A stretch of DNA of 64,000 nucleotides from Bacteroidia bacterium (GCA_030433355.1 JAUIMG010000006.1:1-64000); one strand, 5' to 3'; positions 36,975-46,031 are shown, counted from the stretch's first letter. Notes: generated by a model not told the origin, from the letters alone. Numbers and translations: made by a program.

Positions 36975-37775
36975 ATGGCATTTGATTTTCATAAAGATAA
37001 GCAGACATATATTAAATATCAGTACGAGAATGCTAAACGTTATGTAATACCTTTTATTGAAAATAAAATTGATCTAAAAAAAGGCTTAAGGGTATTAGAA
37101 ATTGGCTGCGCTGAAGGTGGTGTTCTAAAGGCATTTATAGAAAAGGGTTGCCATGGTACAGGTGTAGAACTGATGCCTGCAAGGTATGAGATGGCAATAA
37201 AAACTTTAGAACCAGAGGTTGCATCAGGAAATTGCCAACTCTTATATAAAAACATCTACGATGTAGTTATTGGAGAAGATATCCATGACAAATTTGACTT
37301 AATCATTTTGAAGGATGTGATTGAACATATCCATGATCAAGATAAAGTCCTGCACAAACTAAGAGAGTTTTTAAAAGAGAATGGCAGTATATTTTTCGGT
37401 TTTCCTCCTTGGCAAATGCCTTTTGGCGGACATCAGCAAATTGCTAAAAGTAAATTCTTAAGTAAGTTGCCGTATTATCACCTTTTACCAATGTTCATGT
37501 ACAAAGCAGTCTTAAAGATGTTTGGTGAAAGCAAGAGAACTATTGATGATTTAGCCGAAATAAAAGAAACTGGAATAAGTATTGAGAAATTTGAACGAAT
37601 TATTAAAAGAAATAACTACCGTATTCTCAAAAGAACTTATTATTTGATAAACCCTATTTACATCTACAAGTTTGGATTAAAAGCCAAAAAGCAAAATGGT
37701 ATCATTAAGAAAATTCCTTATTTAAGGAATTTTCTAACTACTTGTATGTACTATTTAGTTCAGAAGAAAGCTTAA
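36975..37775 (+). CDS. Class I SAM-dependent methyltransferase
   Basis: A 266-residue methyltransferase with motif I LRVLEIGCAEGGVLKAF, motif II GTGVELMP and motif IV DLIILKDVIEHIHDQDKV. A C-terminal segment with FGFPPWQMPFGGHQQ and basic, aromatic residues suggests a membrane-near or glycan/lipid substrate, but this is a guess. It is a single-gene unit between divergent and convergent neighbours. Its stop overlaps the following minus-strand gene by four bases. Confidence 0.85.
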   Translation: MAFDFHKDKQTYIKYQYENAKRYVIPFIENKIDLKKGLRVLEIGCAEGGVLKAFIEKGCHGTGVELMPARYEMAIKTLEPEVASGNCQLLYKNIYDVVIGEDIHDKFDLIILKDVIEHIHDQDKVLHKLREFLKENGSIFFGFPPWQMPFGGHQQIAKSKFLSKLPYYHLLPMFMYKAVLKMFGESKRTIDDLAEIKETGISIEKFERIIKRNNYRILKRTYYLINPIYIYKFGLKAKKQNGIIKKIPYLRNFLTTCMYYLVQKKA

Positions 37776-38050
37776 TCATTTAGTCTTTTCTCCTTTTTGA
37801 GTTTTTGGAATTCTCTTTCTACTGCATTATCTGAATTACCATAAACACCCATAAAATGGGAAAACAGTCCGAATCCCCATCCTATTGTTGGATAGATTGG
37901 CCAAAATCCATCATAATATCCATGCCGTGCTCTAAAAAAGTACCAAAGAATCCAAATTAGTATATTAATTATTAAATAAGTCTTAAAATGCATTTTGAAG
38001 CCGACTCTAGCTTCAGCTTTTTCGTAAAGTTTTTTATCTTCTTCGTTCAT
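37772..38050 (-). CDS. 2TM domain protein
   Basis: A 92-residue protein of the '2TM' family: ARVGFKMHFKTYLIINILIWILWYF, then WPIYPTIGWGFGLFSHFMGVY. Charged ends flank the two helices. These short proteins are frequent next to or inside LytTR and HTH regulators of Bacteroidota. Here it is last in a cluster with a wHTH regulator, 16 bp after the preceding gene. Confidence 0.87.
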   Translation of the reverse strand: MNEEDKKLYEKAEARVGFKMHFKTYLIINILIWILWYFFRARHGYYDGFWPIYPTIGWGFGLFSHFMGVYGNSDNAVEREFQKLKKEKRLND

Positions 38051-38066
38051 GTTTTATTGGTTTTGG

Positions 38067-38618
38067 TTAAAAAATTACTTTATATCCTACATTTATTAAG
38101 AATCCATTAGAGTAGATTGGCTCAAGTGGCAATTTATCCGCTCTTGCATCAATTCCTATTCCACCTAGTTCTATGAAGTAGGCATTATGGTTATCAAAAT
38201 TAAATTGAAAACCAAATAGCCCATAACCTCCAATATGAATATCTGAAGTTGAAAATTTACTATTTGGAATAACTGCAATAAGGCCTCCTTCGCCGTATAG
38301 AATTACATTTTTTGTAACCTCAGTTTTAGAGCCTATTACTCCTAATTGTAAACTATAGTATGGAGTCCACACTGTTTCAAGATTATCAATATGTTCAAAG
38401 TACATCCTATTGGTTCTAAAAGTAAAAGCTAGATATTTCTTCTTTAATAAGAAAGGTGAAGTATAATCAAGTCCAAACCCAAAATCATCTTGATATTGAC
38501 TCAAATGAAATCCTATTTCAGATCCCCTTTTACTTTCATTATCCGTGTTTTCTTCTTGGGACTTCAACGTATTAGTACATATCATTAATAAACTAATAAG
38601 TAGTAATCTATTTTTCAT
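38067..38618 (-). CDS. Secreted beta-barrel-like protein of unknown function
   Basis: A 183-residue protein with a signal peptide (1-20) and about eight amphipathic strands ending in GFLINVGYKVIF, whose terminal Phe is typical of outer-membrane barrels. It is not recognised further. Its start overlaps the upstream regulator gene by 11 bases, so it is part of the same transcription unit. Confidence 0.6.
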   Translation of the reverse strand: MKNRLLLISLLMICTNTLKSQEENTDNESKRGSEIGFHLSQYQDDFGFGLDYTSPFLLKKKYLAFTFRTNRMYFEHIDNLETVWTPYYSLQLGVIGSKTEVTKNVILYGEGGLIAVIPNSKFSTSDIHIGGYGLFGFQFNFDNHNAYFIELGGIGIDARADKLPLEPIYSNGFLINVGYKVIF

Positions 38619-38904
38619 TGTCTCTATTTATATAGGTTTTCAAATGATTTACATATTCTTCAAAGGCTTTAATCCCCTCCTTAGTTATACTACAAGTGGT
38701 TAAAGGCCTTTTGGCTTTAAAGGATTTTACCACTTTTATGTAACCTGCCTTTTCTAACTTGTCAATCTGAACACTTAAATTTCCTGCAGTTGCATTCGTT
38801 TTTTCTTTAATGAATGTAAACTCTGCCGATTCTAAACCTATTAATAAAGAAATAATAGCAAGCCGCAATTGACTATGTAATAATGGATCTAAAGATTTAA
38901 ACAT
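38608..38904 (-). CDS. Winged-helix transcriptional regulator (HTH_34 type)
   Basis: A 98-residue DNA-binding protein with a MarR/ArsR-like winged helix: LLHSQLRLAIISLLIGLESAEFTFIKEKTNATAGNLSVQIDKLEKAGYI, then wing residues KSFKAKRPLTTCSITKEG. Such small regulators in Bacteroidota usually sit with membrane proteins, as here, and probably control their own cluster. It starts one base after the upstream membrane gene. The effector is unknown. Confidence 0.87.
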   Translation of the reverse strand: MFKSLDPLLHSQLRLAIISLLIGLESAEFTFIKEKTNATAGNLSVQIDKLEKAGYIKVVKSFKAKRPLTTCSITKEGIKAFEEYVNHLKTYINRDNEK

Positions 38905-38905
38905 A

Positions 38906-39469
38906 TTAATTCTTTTTCGCGGCTAACATATGACCGGGAATAATATAAGAAGTTAGGATAGCTATAGAAATCAGAATCAATTGATCACTAAATCCAACAT
39001 AATAAGCAACGCAAGCACATGCCCATGAGCAAATCCCTCCAATCATTAGCGGTTTGAATTTTAGTATTCCTCCACTAGCAAATGTTCCAAGTCCATATAA
39101 AGCCATTAATATGGGATAAACTGCTTCATATCCTAAAGAAACCATTCCAAAAAGTATGACAAAAAGGGTAATAATAAATGATAACCAAAGCATTCCAAGC
39201 ATTCTTTCTATATAAGAATTTGCCTTCTTCTCTTTTGATTGTTTTATAGAAATAAACATGGATGTAAATCCAGCTAAGGTCATTCCTATAGGCCATGGTA
39301 ACCAATGATATTCAGATCCTACCATATTTAATAATGCATAATTGCTTATTGCACATATAAGCACAGCCCATCCCCAAAGCAAATAATAAACGCTTCCATC
39401 ACTTAAATTACCTTTAGATGCAGCAATCATTTCTTCTATAACTGCCATTTGTTGTTCTGCTGTTTTCAT
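38906..39469 (-). CDS. Polytopic membrane protein paired with wHTH regulator
   Basis: A 187-residue inner-membrane protein with an N-terminal cytoplasmic helix (QQMAVIEEMIAASKGNLSDGS) and about five membrane helices (roughly 28-45, 57-70, 92-112, 117-130, 145-175). It belongs to a family commonly found just upstream of HTH_34 regulators in Bacteroidota, but no function has been assigned. It is the first gene behind a good promoter. Confidence 0.7.
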   Translation of the reverse strand: MKTAEQQMAVIEEMIAASKGNLSDGSVYYLLWGWAVLICAISNYALLNMVGSEYHWLPWPIGMTLAGFTSMFISIKQSKEKKANSYIERMLGMLWLSFIITLFVILFGMVSLGYEAVYPILMALYGLGTFASGGILKFKPLMIGGICSWACACVAYYVGFSDQLILISIAILTSYIIPGHMLAAKKN

Positions 39470-39492
39470 AGTTTATTTTTATAAATACATTT

Positions 39493-39524
39493 CAAATATA
39501 AATTAGTTTATTTTATAAACCAAA
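39493..39524 (-). promoter_or_regulatory. Promoter of the membrane protein/wHTH cluster
   Basis: On the minus strand TTTG (39524-39521), a 20-base spacer, then TATATTTG (39500-39493), a full match to the Bacteroidota promoter pattern. The ATG at 39469 is 23 bp downstream. Confidence 0.72.
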
Positions 39525-39537
39525 TAATTTTAAAAAA

Positions 39538-39562
39538 ATCTCCAACCGAAATTGGAGATTTT
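39538..39562 (-). terminator. Terminator of sucC
   Basis: Inverted repeat AATCTCCAA / TTGGAGATT with a short loop, directly after the sucC stop. On the minus strand it is followed by a run of T. Confidence 0.82.
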
Positions 39563-39565
39563 AAT

Positions 39566-40756
39566 TTATGCTAGTACTTCGGCAACTTTATCTGCTGCCT
39601 CTTGCAATAATATCGCAGAATGAACTTTAAGTCCTGATTCATCAATAATTTTCTTCGCTTCTTCAGCGTTTGTTCCCTGCAGTCTTACAATAATTGGAAC
39701 AGGAATGTCTCCAATATTCTTATATGCATCTACTACGCCTTGAGCTACTCTATCGCATCTTACAATACCTCCAAAAATATTTACCAAAATAGCTTCTACA
39801 TTTGGATCCTTTAAGATAATTCTAAAAGCCTTCTCTACTCTTTCAGCATTAGCTGTTCCCCCAACATCTAAAAAATTAGCTGGATTACCACCACTCAATT
39901 TAATGATATCCATGGTTGCCATTGCTAATCCGGCACCATTTACCATACAACCAACATTACCATCTAAGTTTACATAGCTTAAACCTGCTTCGCCTGCTTC
40001 TACCTCTGTTGGATCTTCCTCTCTAACATCTCTCATTGCAGCGAGATCAGGATGACGGAATAAAGCGTTATTATCTAAAGTTACTTTAGAGTCAACTGCG
40101 ATAATTTTTTCGTCTGAAGTCTTTAAAACAGGATTTATTTCAAAAAGGCTAGAATCTGTTTGTTCATATGCTTTATACAATGCAAAAACAAACTTGGTCA
40201 TTTCTTTAAACGCTTTACCTGACAAGCCTAAGTTAAAAGCAATTTTTCTAGCTTGAAATCCTTGAAGTCCTACAGAAGGATCTATTTCTTCAGTAAATAT
40301 CAAATGTGGTGTTTTTTCAGCAACAGCTTCTATATCCATTCCTCCTTCCGTAGAATACATAATCATGTTTCTGCCATTAGCTCTATTTAAAAGAACACTC
40401 ATGTAGAACTCATCCGTTTCAAACTCACCTGGATAATAAACATCCTGAGCGATTAACACTTGGTGAACCTTCTTCCCTTCTGCTGATGTCTGAGGAGTAA
40501 CTAATTGCATCCCTAATATTTGGTCTGAAATCGATTTTACTTCATCTAATGATTTAGCGAGTTTAACTCCTCCACCTTTTCCTCTTCCACCTGCGTGAAT
40601 CTGAGCTTTTACAACCCACCATTCCGTTCCAGTTTCCTTATTTAATTTCTTTGCTGCTTCAACAGCTTCTTCAGGAGTAGAGGCTACAATACCCTCTTGA
40701 ATAGCAACACCAAAACCCTTTAAAGTTTCTTTTGCTTGATACTCGTGTATATTCAT
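39566..40756 (-). CDS. sucC: Succinate-CoA ligase (ADP-forming) subunit beta
   Basis: The beta subunit of the citric-acid-cycle enzyme that makes ATP from succinyl-CoA; it carries the ATP-grasp fold. Hallmarks are MNIHEYQAKE at the N-terminus, AQIHAGGRGKGGGVKLAKS, YEINPL-type sequence (here LFEINPVLKT), and the C-terminal LDVGGTANAERVEKAF and VNIFGGIVRCDRVAQGVV. Length 396 is normal. The alpha subunit (sucD) is not adjacent, which is usual in many flavobacteria. A -7 element precedes it and a terminator follows, so it is a single-gene unit. Confidence 0.97.
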   Translation of the reverse strand: MNIHEYQAKETLKGFGVAIQEGIVASTPEEAVEAAKKLNKETGTEWWVVKAQIHAGGRGKGGGVKLAKSLDEVKSISDQILGMQLVTPQTSAEGKKVHQVLIAQDVYYPGEFETDEFYMSVLLNRANGRNMIMYSTEGGMDIEAVAEKTPHLIFTEEIDPSVGLQGFQARKIAFNLGLSGKAFKEMTKFVFALYKAYEQTDSSLFEINPVLKTSDEKIIAVDSKVTLDNNALFRHPDLAAMRDVREEDPTEVEAGEAGLSYVNLDGNVGCMVNGAGLAMATMDIIKLSGGNPANFLDVGGTANAERVEKAFRIILKDPNVEAILVNIFGGIVRCDRVAQGVVDAYKNIGDIPVPIIVRLQGTNAEEAKKIIDESGLKVHSAILLQEAADKVAEVLA

Positions 40757-40781
40757 TCTATCTCGTTTTTATTTGGGATTC

Positions 40782-40789
40782 CAAAAGTA
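40782..40789 (-). promoter_or_regulatory. Candidate -7 promoter element of sucC (TACTTTTG)
   Basis: TACTTTTG on the minus strand matches TAnnTTTG and lies 25 bp before the sucC ATG. The -33 region is T-rich but lacks an exact TTTG. Confidence 0.5.
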
Positions 40790-40858
40790 ATTCTTTGCTT
40801 CCTAAATAAAAACTTTTGTGCATCCAGATGCCGTATTATTTTTAAATTAGCCCTTAAT

Positions 40859-40868
40859 AAGGAAGGAG
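40859..40868 (+). promoter_or_regulatory. Strong Shine-Dalgarno site before the LolD-type gene
   Basis: AAGGAAGGAG ends one base before the ATG at 40870. Purine-rich sites this good are rare in this window, where most starts have none. The close spacing may limit its use. Confidence 0.5.
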
Positions 40869-40869
40869 C

Positions 40870-41523
40870 ATGATAAAAGCAACTAACATTAGAAAGAAAT
40901 TTGGGGACTTAGAAGTTCTAAAAGGGGTAGATATTGAAATTAAAGAAAGTGAAATTGTTTCTATTGTGGGCAGTTCTGGAGCGGGAAAAACCACCTTATT
41001 ACAAATATTAGGCACCCTTAGTCTTCCTGATGAAGGCAATATAATTTTTGATGGCAAGGACTTAAACAAATTAAAAAACAAAGAATTAGCTGCATTTAGA
41101 AATCAAAATATTGGCTTTGTCTTTCAATTTCATCAGCTACTTCCAGAATTCACAGCACTAGAAAATATTTGCATGCCAGCATTAATTGCAGGAAAAGGTA
41201 TGAAAGAAGCAAAGGTTTTAGCTATTGAATTATTACAAAAGCTGAACGTAGAAAACAGAAAAGACCATAAACCTTCTGAGCTTTCCGGAGGAGAACAACA
41301 AAGAGTTGCAACTGCAAGAGCACTTATTAATAAGCCTAAGGTAATTTTTGCAGATGAGCCATCCGGTAATTTAGACTCTAAAAATGCGAATGAATTACAT
41401 CAACTGTTCTTCAGTTTAAGGGAAGAATTCAATCAAACATTTGTCATAATCACTCACAATCAGCAGTTAGCCAACTTATGCGATAGGAAACTAATTATGC
41501 AAGATGGCATGCTAAGCAATTAA
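40870..41523 (+). CDS. LolD-type ABC transporter ATP-binding protein
   Basis: A 217-residue ATPase of the LolD/MacB group, which powers lipoprotein release or envelope export. Walker A GSSGAGKT is at 34-41, the signature [15 protein letters not shown] and Walker [13 protein letters not shown] follow in order, and [15 protein letters not shown] is the characteristic Q-loop of LolD. No permease gene is adjacent, so the exact partner is unknown. The gene is divergent from sucC. Confidence 0.9.
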   Translation: MIKATNIRKKFGDLEVLKGVDIEIKESEIVSIVGSSGAGKTTLLQILGTLSLPDEGNIIFDGKDLNKLKNKELAAFRNQNIGFVFQFHQLLPEFTALENICMPALIAGKGMKEAKVLAIELLQKLNVENRKDHKPSELSGGEQQRVATARALINKPKVIFADEPSGNLDSKNANELHQLFFSLREEFNQTFVIITHNQQLANLCDRKLIMQDGMLSN

Positions 41524-41574
41524 GTTTTTCGAAAAAAGGGCTTAACTTTCAGTAATAACTTTAACCAAACTAAA

Positions 41575-44500
41575 ATGAATAAAAGAGTCATTTTGCTGGC
41601 AATGCTCACTTGCATTTTCAGTATTTCTTTTTCTCAAACAACCATCTCTACTTTCCCTTACACAGAAGGCTTTGAAACTGGAACAGGAGGATGGAGTTCT
41701 TCAGGTACTTTATCAAGTTGGGCAAGAGGAATTCCTGGAGGAGCTGTAATTGGCACTGCTGCTAGTGGTCAAAACGCATGGGTTACCAATTTAATTGGAG
41801 ACTATAACAACAACGAGTTGTCTTATTTAGAATCACCAACCTTAAATTTTTCAGCTTTAACAGCCGATCCAATCTTATACTTTTCACATACATTCATTAC
41901 CGAAACTAACTTTGATGAAGGTTGGGTGGAAACTTCTACCAATGGTGGCCTAACATGGACAAAATTATTGGATAATGGTGCCTTAGAATGGTATAATGAC
42001 TTAGTGAATCAATGGTGGGAAGGAACATCTTCGGCAGGAGCTGGAACATGGGTAAATGCAGAAAACATACTATTAGGTATGGCAGGAGTTCCAAATGCCA
42101 AAATTAGATTTGTATTTTCTTCAGACGGAAGTGTTACGGAAGAAGGTTTTGGCGTAGATAATATTAGAATTCAATTACCTCCTGCAGAAGATGCTAAAAT
42201 GGTAGGTGTTTTATCTCCAATTAGTTCTTGCGGACTAGGAAGTGCTGAGCAAGTTTGTATTAGGGTAATGAATAATGGAAGTGACACCTTATTATCTATC
42301 CCAATAGCATATTCTTTGAATAACGCAGCCGCTGTTGTTGATACCATCAATTCAACTTTATTACCTGGGGATTCTGTAACACACTGCTTTTCAACAACTG
42401 CCAATTTATCTACAATAGCGACATATACCTTAAATGTATACACTGATCTTAATTTAGATGGTAATAGATCAAATGATTCTATTACTTACTCTTTTAACAG
42501 TATTATAACCATTACCACACTGCCATATACAGAAGGCTTTGAATCTGGGAACGGTGGTTGGGTAAGCTATGGTAACAATTCTTCATGGGCATGGGGAAGA
42601 CCTACTGCACCAAACATTAGCTCTGCAGCAGGAGGTTCTAACGCTTGGGTAACTAATTTATCAGGAAATTACAACGATAATGAGTTTTCTTACTTAGAAT
42701 CGCCTTGTATTGATTTTTCTTCCTTAACCGCAGATCCTATTTTGTATTTCTCACATACATTCGAAACAGAAGTCGGATTTGATGAGGGATGGGTTGAGAC
42801 TTCAATCGATGGTGGTATAAGTTGGACAAAATTATTAGACAATGGGAATGCTCAAGAATGGTATAATGACACAATAAACCAATGGTGGGAAGGGGTTTCC
42901 TCAGCTGGCTTAGGAGCTTGGGTAAATGCCGAAGATACTTTAAGTACTATTGGAGGAAGGTCTAATGTAAAAATAAGGTTTGTTTTTTCTTCCGATGGAA
43001 GCGTTACCTATGAAGGATTTGGAGTAGATAATATCAGAATGGATTTACCACCTCTAGATGATGCAAAGTTAGCTCTTATTGAATCTCCAACAAGTGGATG
43101 TGGTTTAGGGAATGCTGACTCTGTTTGTATACTTATTGCAAATACTGGCCAATTTTCAATTTCTCGAATTCCTGTATCCTATACAATAAATTCTGGCACT
43201 GTTGTTACAGAAACATTTAATGGAACCATTCTCCCTGGAGATACCGCTAAATATTGTTTTTCAACAACTGCAAATCTTTCAACTCCTGGAGACTATAACG
43301 TAACTACCTATACTGATTTAAGGGTTGATGGTAATAGATCAAATGATACAGCTAGAAGTATAGTAACAAGCATCCCTATAGTATCAACTTTTCCATATTT
43401 AGAAGACTTTGAATTAGGAAATGGAGGCTGGACAACCTCAGGAACAAATTCAAGTTGGGCATGGGGAAACCCAAATGCTCCAAACATTAGCACTGCAGCA
43501 GGTGGGATAAATGCATGGGTAACAAATTTAAGTGGCAACTATAACAATAACGAATTTTCTTACTTAGAGTCTCCTTGTTTTGATTTCTCCCTTATAAATT
43601 CGAACCCTATCCTAACTTTTTCAAACACATTTATCACTGAGACCAACTTTGATGAAGGTTGGGTAGAAGTATCCATTGATGGTGGAAATACTTGGACAAA
43701 ATTAATTGATAATGGAGGAGCTTTAGAATGGTATAACGACCTTCCAAATCAATGGTGGGAAGGAACATCTTCTGCTGGACCAGGTTTTTGGGTAAAAGCA
43801 AAAAATCGCTTAACTGGAACTGCTGCCCAGTCAGCAGTAAAATTGCGTTTTGTTTTCTCTTCTGATGGGAGCGTAATAAGAGAAGGATTTGGGATAGATA
43901 GTGTTAAAATAGACCTACCCCCTTCTTCAGATATAAGTATGATTGGAATTGTATCCCCTATCACATCATGTGGTTTAGGTGCTGCAGACTCTATAATAGT
44001 TAAGTATTCAAATAGTGGCTCTGCACCTTTAGATACTATCCCATTAATGTACTCTTTAAATTCTTCCCCTTTGGTTTTTGACACCAGTTTTAGTACAATC
44101 TTACCAGGAGATACAGCAGTATTTGCATTTCGTAATACTGTTAATCTTTCAGCGATTGGCAGCTATAATTTGATAGTAAACTCTGACATTCTTGGGGATG
44201 CCAATAGGATGGATGATACAGTTAGAGTTGTATTTGATAACGTTTCACAAGTTACTTTCCCATATATTGAAGATTTTGAAACAGGAAATGGATTGTGGAC
44301 TACTAGTGGAACGAATAACTCATGGGCGTGGGGAGCACCTCTAGCAACCTATATTCCAAATGCAGGTAGTGGTATAAATGCATGGGTAACTAATTTAAAT
44401 GGAGCTTATAACAATAATGAGTTTTCTTATTTGGAATCTCCATGCATCAACTTAACACAATTAACATCAGACCCTATCTTAAGCTTCAAACATATTTTTG

Positions 44501-45057
44501 AAACCGAGACTAATTTCGACGAAGGCTGGGTGGAATTATCTCTTGATGGAGGAAACACATGGAATAAGCTAATTAATAATGGCGGAGCACAAGAATGGTA
44601 CAACGATACAATTAACCAAAGGTGGGAAACAACTTCTTCTGCAGGAGCAGGTTTTTGGGTAAATGCTTCTAATACACTATTGGGATCTTCAGGTAATAAC
44701 ATTAGATTAAGGTTTGCCTTTTCTTCTGATGGCAGCGTTACTAGAGATGGATTTGGAGTAGATAGTGTAGCCATTGATTTTGTTACCTCCATAGATAAGA
44801 TGGTAAATACCATAAAAGGTTTATCCATTTACCCAAATCCCTCTAATGGGCAGTTTACGATTAATTATGAGGCGATAAATAGTTCCTCTTCTATCGAAGT
44901 AAGAGATGTTAGAGGCAAATTGGTTTACGAAAATCTATTAAACTCTAGCACTAGCGGCACTCTCAACATTGATTTATCCAATCATAATAAAGGCTTCTAT
45001 TTTATTAAAATATTCAATGAGCAAAATTCATTCATTGAGAAAATAATTATCCAATAG
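41575..45057 (+). CDS. Large T9SS-secreted repeat protein
   Basis: A 1160-residue secreted protein: signal peptide 1-21 (ending SFSQ), four repeats of 289-290 residues, and a T9SS type A sorting domain (LSIYPNPSNGQFTI to the end). Each unit starts FPYxEGFExGxGGW, contains NAWVTNLxGxYNNNEFSYLESP, FDEGWVExSxDGGxTW and RFVFSSDGSV, and resembles a MAM/jelly-roll-like domain. Units 1-3 are followed by a CARDB-like segment with CGLG...LLPGD; the fourth leads to the sorting domain. Unit starts are near 41653, 42520, 43390 and 44257. An adhesin or surface binding role is plausible, but no enzyme motif is visible. Confidence 0.88.
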   Translation: MNKRVILLAMLTCIFSISFSQTTISTFPYTEGFETGTGGWSSSGTLSSWARGIPGGAVIGTAASGQNAWVTNLIGDYNNNELSYLESPTLNFSALTADPILYFSHTFITETNFDEGWVETSTNGGLTWTKLLDNGALEWYNDLVNQWWEGTSSAGAGTWVNAENILLGMAGVPNAKIRFVFSSDGSVTEEGFGVDNIRIQLPPAEDAKMVGVLSPISSCGLGSAEQVCIRVMNNGSDTLLSIPIAYSLNNAAAVVDTINSTLLPGDSVTHCFSTTANLSTIATYTLNVYTDLNLDGNRSNDSITYSFNSIITITTLPYTEGFESGNGGWVSYGNNSSWAWGRPTAPNISSAAGGSNAWVTNLSGNYNDNEFSYLESPCIDFSSLTADPILYFSHTFETEVGFDEGWVETSIDGGISWTKLLDNGNAQEWYNDTINQWWEGVSSAGLGAWVNAEDTLSTIGGRSNVKIRFVFSSDGSVTYEGFGVDNIRMDLPPLDDAKLALIESPTSGCGLGNADSVCILIANTGQFSISRIPVSYTINSGTVVTETFNGTILPGDTAKYCFSTTANLSTPGDYNVTTYTDLRVDGNRSNDTARSIVTSIPIVSTFPYLEDFELGNGGWTTSGTNSSWAWGNPNAPNISTAAGGINAWVTNLSGNYNNNEFSYLESPCFDFSLINSNPILTFSNTFITETNFDEGWVEVSIDGGNTWTKLIDNGGALEWYNDLPNQWWEGTSSAGPGFWVKAKNRLTGTAAQSAVKLRFVFSSDGSVIREGFGIDSVKIDLPPSSDISMIGIVSPITSCGLGAADSIIVKYSNSGSAPLDTIPLMYSLNSSPLVFDTSFSTILPGDTAVFAFRNTVNLSAIGSYNLIVNSDILGDANRMDDTVRVVFDNVSQVTFPYIEDFETGNGLWTTSGTNNSWAWGAPLATYIPNAGSGINAWVTNLNGAYNNNEFSYLESPCINLTQLTSDPILSFKHIFETETNFDEGWVELSLDGGNTWNKLINNGGAQEWYNDTINQRWETTSSAGAGFWVNASNTLLGSSGNNIRLRFAFSSDGSVTRDGFGVDSVAIDFVTSIDKMVNTIKGLSIYPNPSNGQFTINYEAINSSSSIEVRDVRGKLVYENLLNSSTSGTLNIDLSNHNKGFYFIKIFNEQNSFIEKIIIQ
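41653..44807 (+). repeat. Four tandem coding repeats of about 867-870 bp
   Basis: Direct repeats inside the large T9SS gene, with unit starts near 41653, 42520, 43390 and 44257, spaced 867, 870 and 867 bp. Spacing stays in frame. Copies are similar but clearly diverged at DNA level, so duplication is not very recent. The last unit is shortened, lacking the CARDB-like part. Confidence 0.85.
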
Positions 45058-45071
45058 AAATAAAAAAACCA

Positions 45072-45104
45072 AAAAACCCTGATGTTGCCATCAGGGTTTT
45101 TTTT
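45072..45104. terminator. Bidirectional rho-independent terminator
   Basis: Stem AACCCTGATG / CATCAGGGTT with a TTGC loop, T-run on the plus side and A-run on the other, so it can serve both the T9SS repeat protein (plus) and rnpB (minus). Confidence 0.9.
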
Positions 45105-45426
45105 GGATTAATAAGCCGGGTTCTGTTATCACGCTATGCGTGACTTCTATCATTTATCTAAGCAGTCTACCCTCCGGAAAAGCGAGCAACTTTAACTCCG
45201 GTTTATTTGACCTTTCAGCCCAAAAGGTTTGCCATGCCTCCTCTGTTACCATTGGAGCGGTAGGCTCTTACCCTACCCTTTCACCCTTACCACGCCCAGG
45301 GCGTGGCGGTATACTTTCTGTTGCACTTTCTGTTGCCCATTACAGGCACCCTTGTTTTCACAAGGTATGGCGCTCTATGCTGCCCGGACTTTCCTCCACG
45401 CTTTTGGCATGGCGATAGAATAATCC
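45105..45426 (-). ncRNA. rnpB: RNase P RNA (bacterial type A)
   Basis: The catalytic RNA of RNase P, which trims tRNA 5' ends. The highly conserved core GAGGAAAGTCCGGGC is at 45396-45382, and the conserved 3' ACAGAACCCGGCTTAT is at about 45129-45112. The ends pair (GGATTA at the 5' end with TAATCC at the 3' end) to form helix P1, giving about 322 nt. Plus-strand ORFs read through this region are artefacts. A -7 promoter box lies four bases upstream of the 5' end and a terminator at the 3' end. Confidence 0.95.
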
Positions 45427-45430
45427 AATA

Positions 45431-45438
45431 CAAAGTTA
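45431..45438 (-). promoter_or_regulatory. Candidate -7 promoter element of rnpB (TAACTTTG)
   Basis: TAACTTTG on the minus strand ends four bases before the predicted 5' end of rnpB, the expected distance for the Bacteroidota -7 box. It lies at the 3' end of the Smr-domain gene, whose last codons it overlaps. No clear -33 TTTG. Confidence 0.6.
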
Positions 45439-45993
45439 AGATTTCTTTGAACTTCCTAATCCATGTAAGATTAGCTCTGTAGCTCCGTAACCATACTTTC
45501 TATAGTCGCCATCAAAATATTCAATGTTTGGATAGCTTTCTTCTAACATTCTTCTAAGCTCTTCTCTAAGTCTACCCTTACCAACACCGTGAATTAATAC
45601 AAAATTTCTGATTTTTAACACTACTGCTTTAGCTATAATTGCTCTAACGTAATCCAGCTGATAAACTAAGGCATCGTGTTTTGTTTTAAAATTAACATCA
45701 GGTGCTAATTCCAAAATATGAAGATCAAATTCTGTTTTCTTATCTCGAAATCTGATATCATAAACATTCCCTTCCACTTGGGTTTGCCTTTCTATATCCT
45801 CTAGTAGCATGTCTACCTTCTTAAACTCAACCACATCCTTGGTAGGAGAAGTTTTTATTATTTGATTCCATGAATACACATATTCAAAACCATCGGAACA
45901 GCATATAGTAACTCTTTTGTCAGAAAAAGAAACAATATTACCTCTTAAGTCTTCATCAATTACTTCTACAAGATCTCCAATTTTAAAACTCAA
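45436..45993 (-). CDS. Smr domain protein
   Basis: A 185-residue protein with an N-terminal segment like the start of DUF2027 (MSFKIGDLVEVIDEDLRG) and a C-terminal Smr domain: DLHILEL, HDALVYQLDYVRAIIAKAV and the nuclease-like HGVGKGRLREEL. Smr domains are DNA/RNA nicking or binding modules, here of short form, lacking the middle part seen in longer Bacteroidota relatives. The only start in frame before an upstream stop is a TTG at 45993, with AAAGGA seven bases before it. The gene is divergent from the NUDIX gene with 38 bp between the two. Confidence 0.8.
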   Translation of the reverse strand: MSFKIGDLVEVIDEDLRGNIVSFSDKRVTICCSDGFEYVYSWNQIIKTSPTKDVVEFKKVDMLLEDIERQTQVEGNVYDIRFRDKKTEFDLHILELAPDVNFKTKHDALVYQLDYVRAIIAKAVVLKIRNFVLIHGVGKGRLREELRRMLEESYPNIEYFDGDYRKYGYGATELILHGLGSSKKS

Positions 45994-46031
45994 CTGTATC
46001 CTTTATTTTTACCAAAATTAAAGCTCAAAAT

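Noticed and set aside
42171-44828. Several antisense ORFs of 76-133 codons within the repeat protein gene
   Set aside because: They recur at similar places in each repeat and are shadows of the repeated coding frame, with no start signals or recognisable products.
45140-45423. Plus-strand ORFs of 92 and 64 codons
   Set aside because: They lie within RNase P RNA, which explains the sequence completely.
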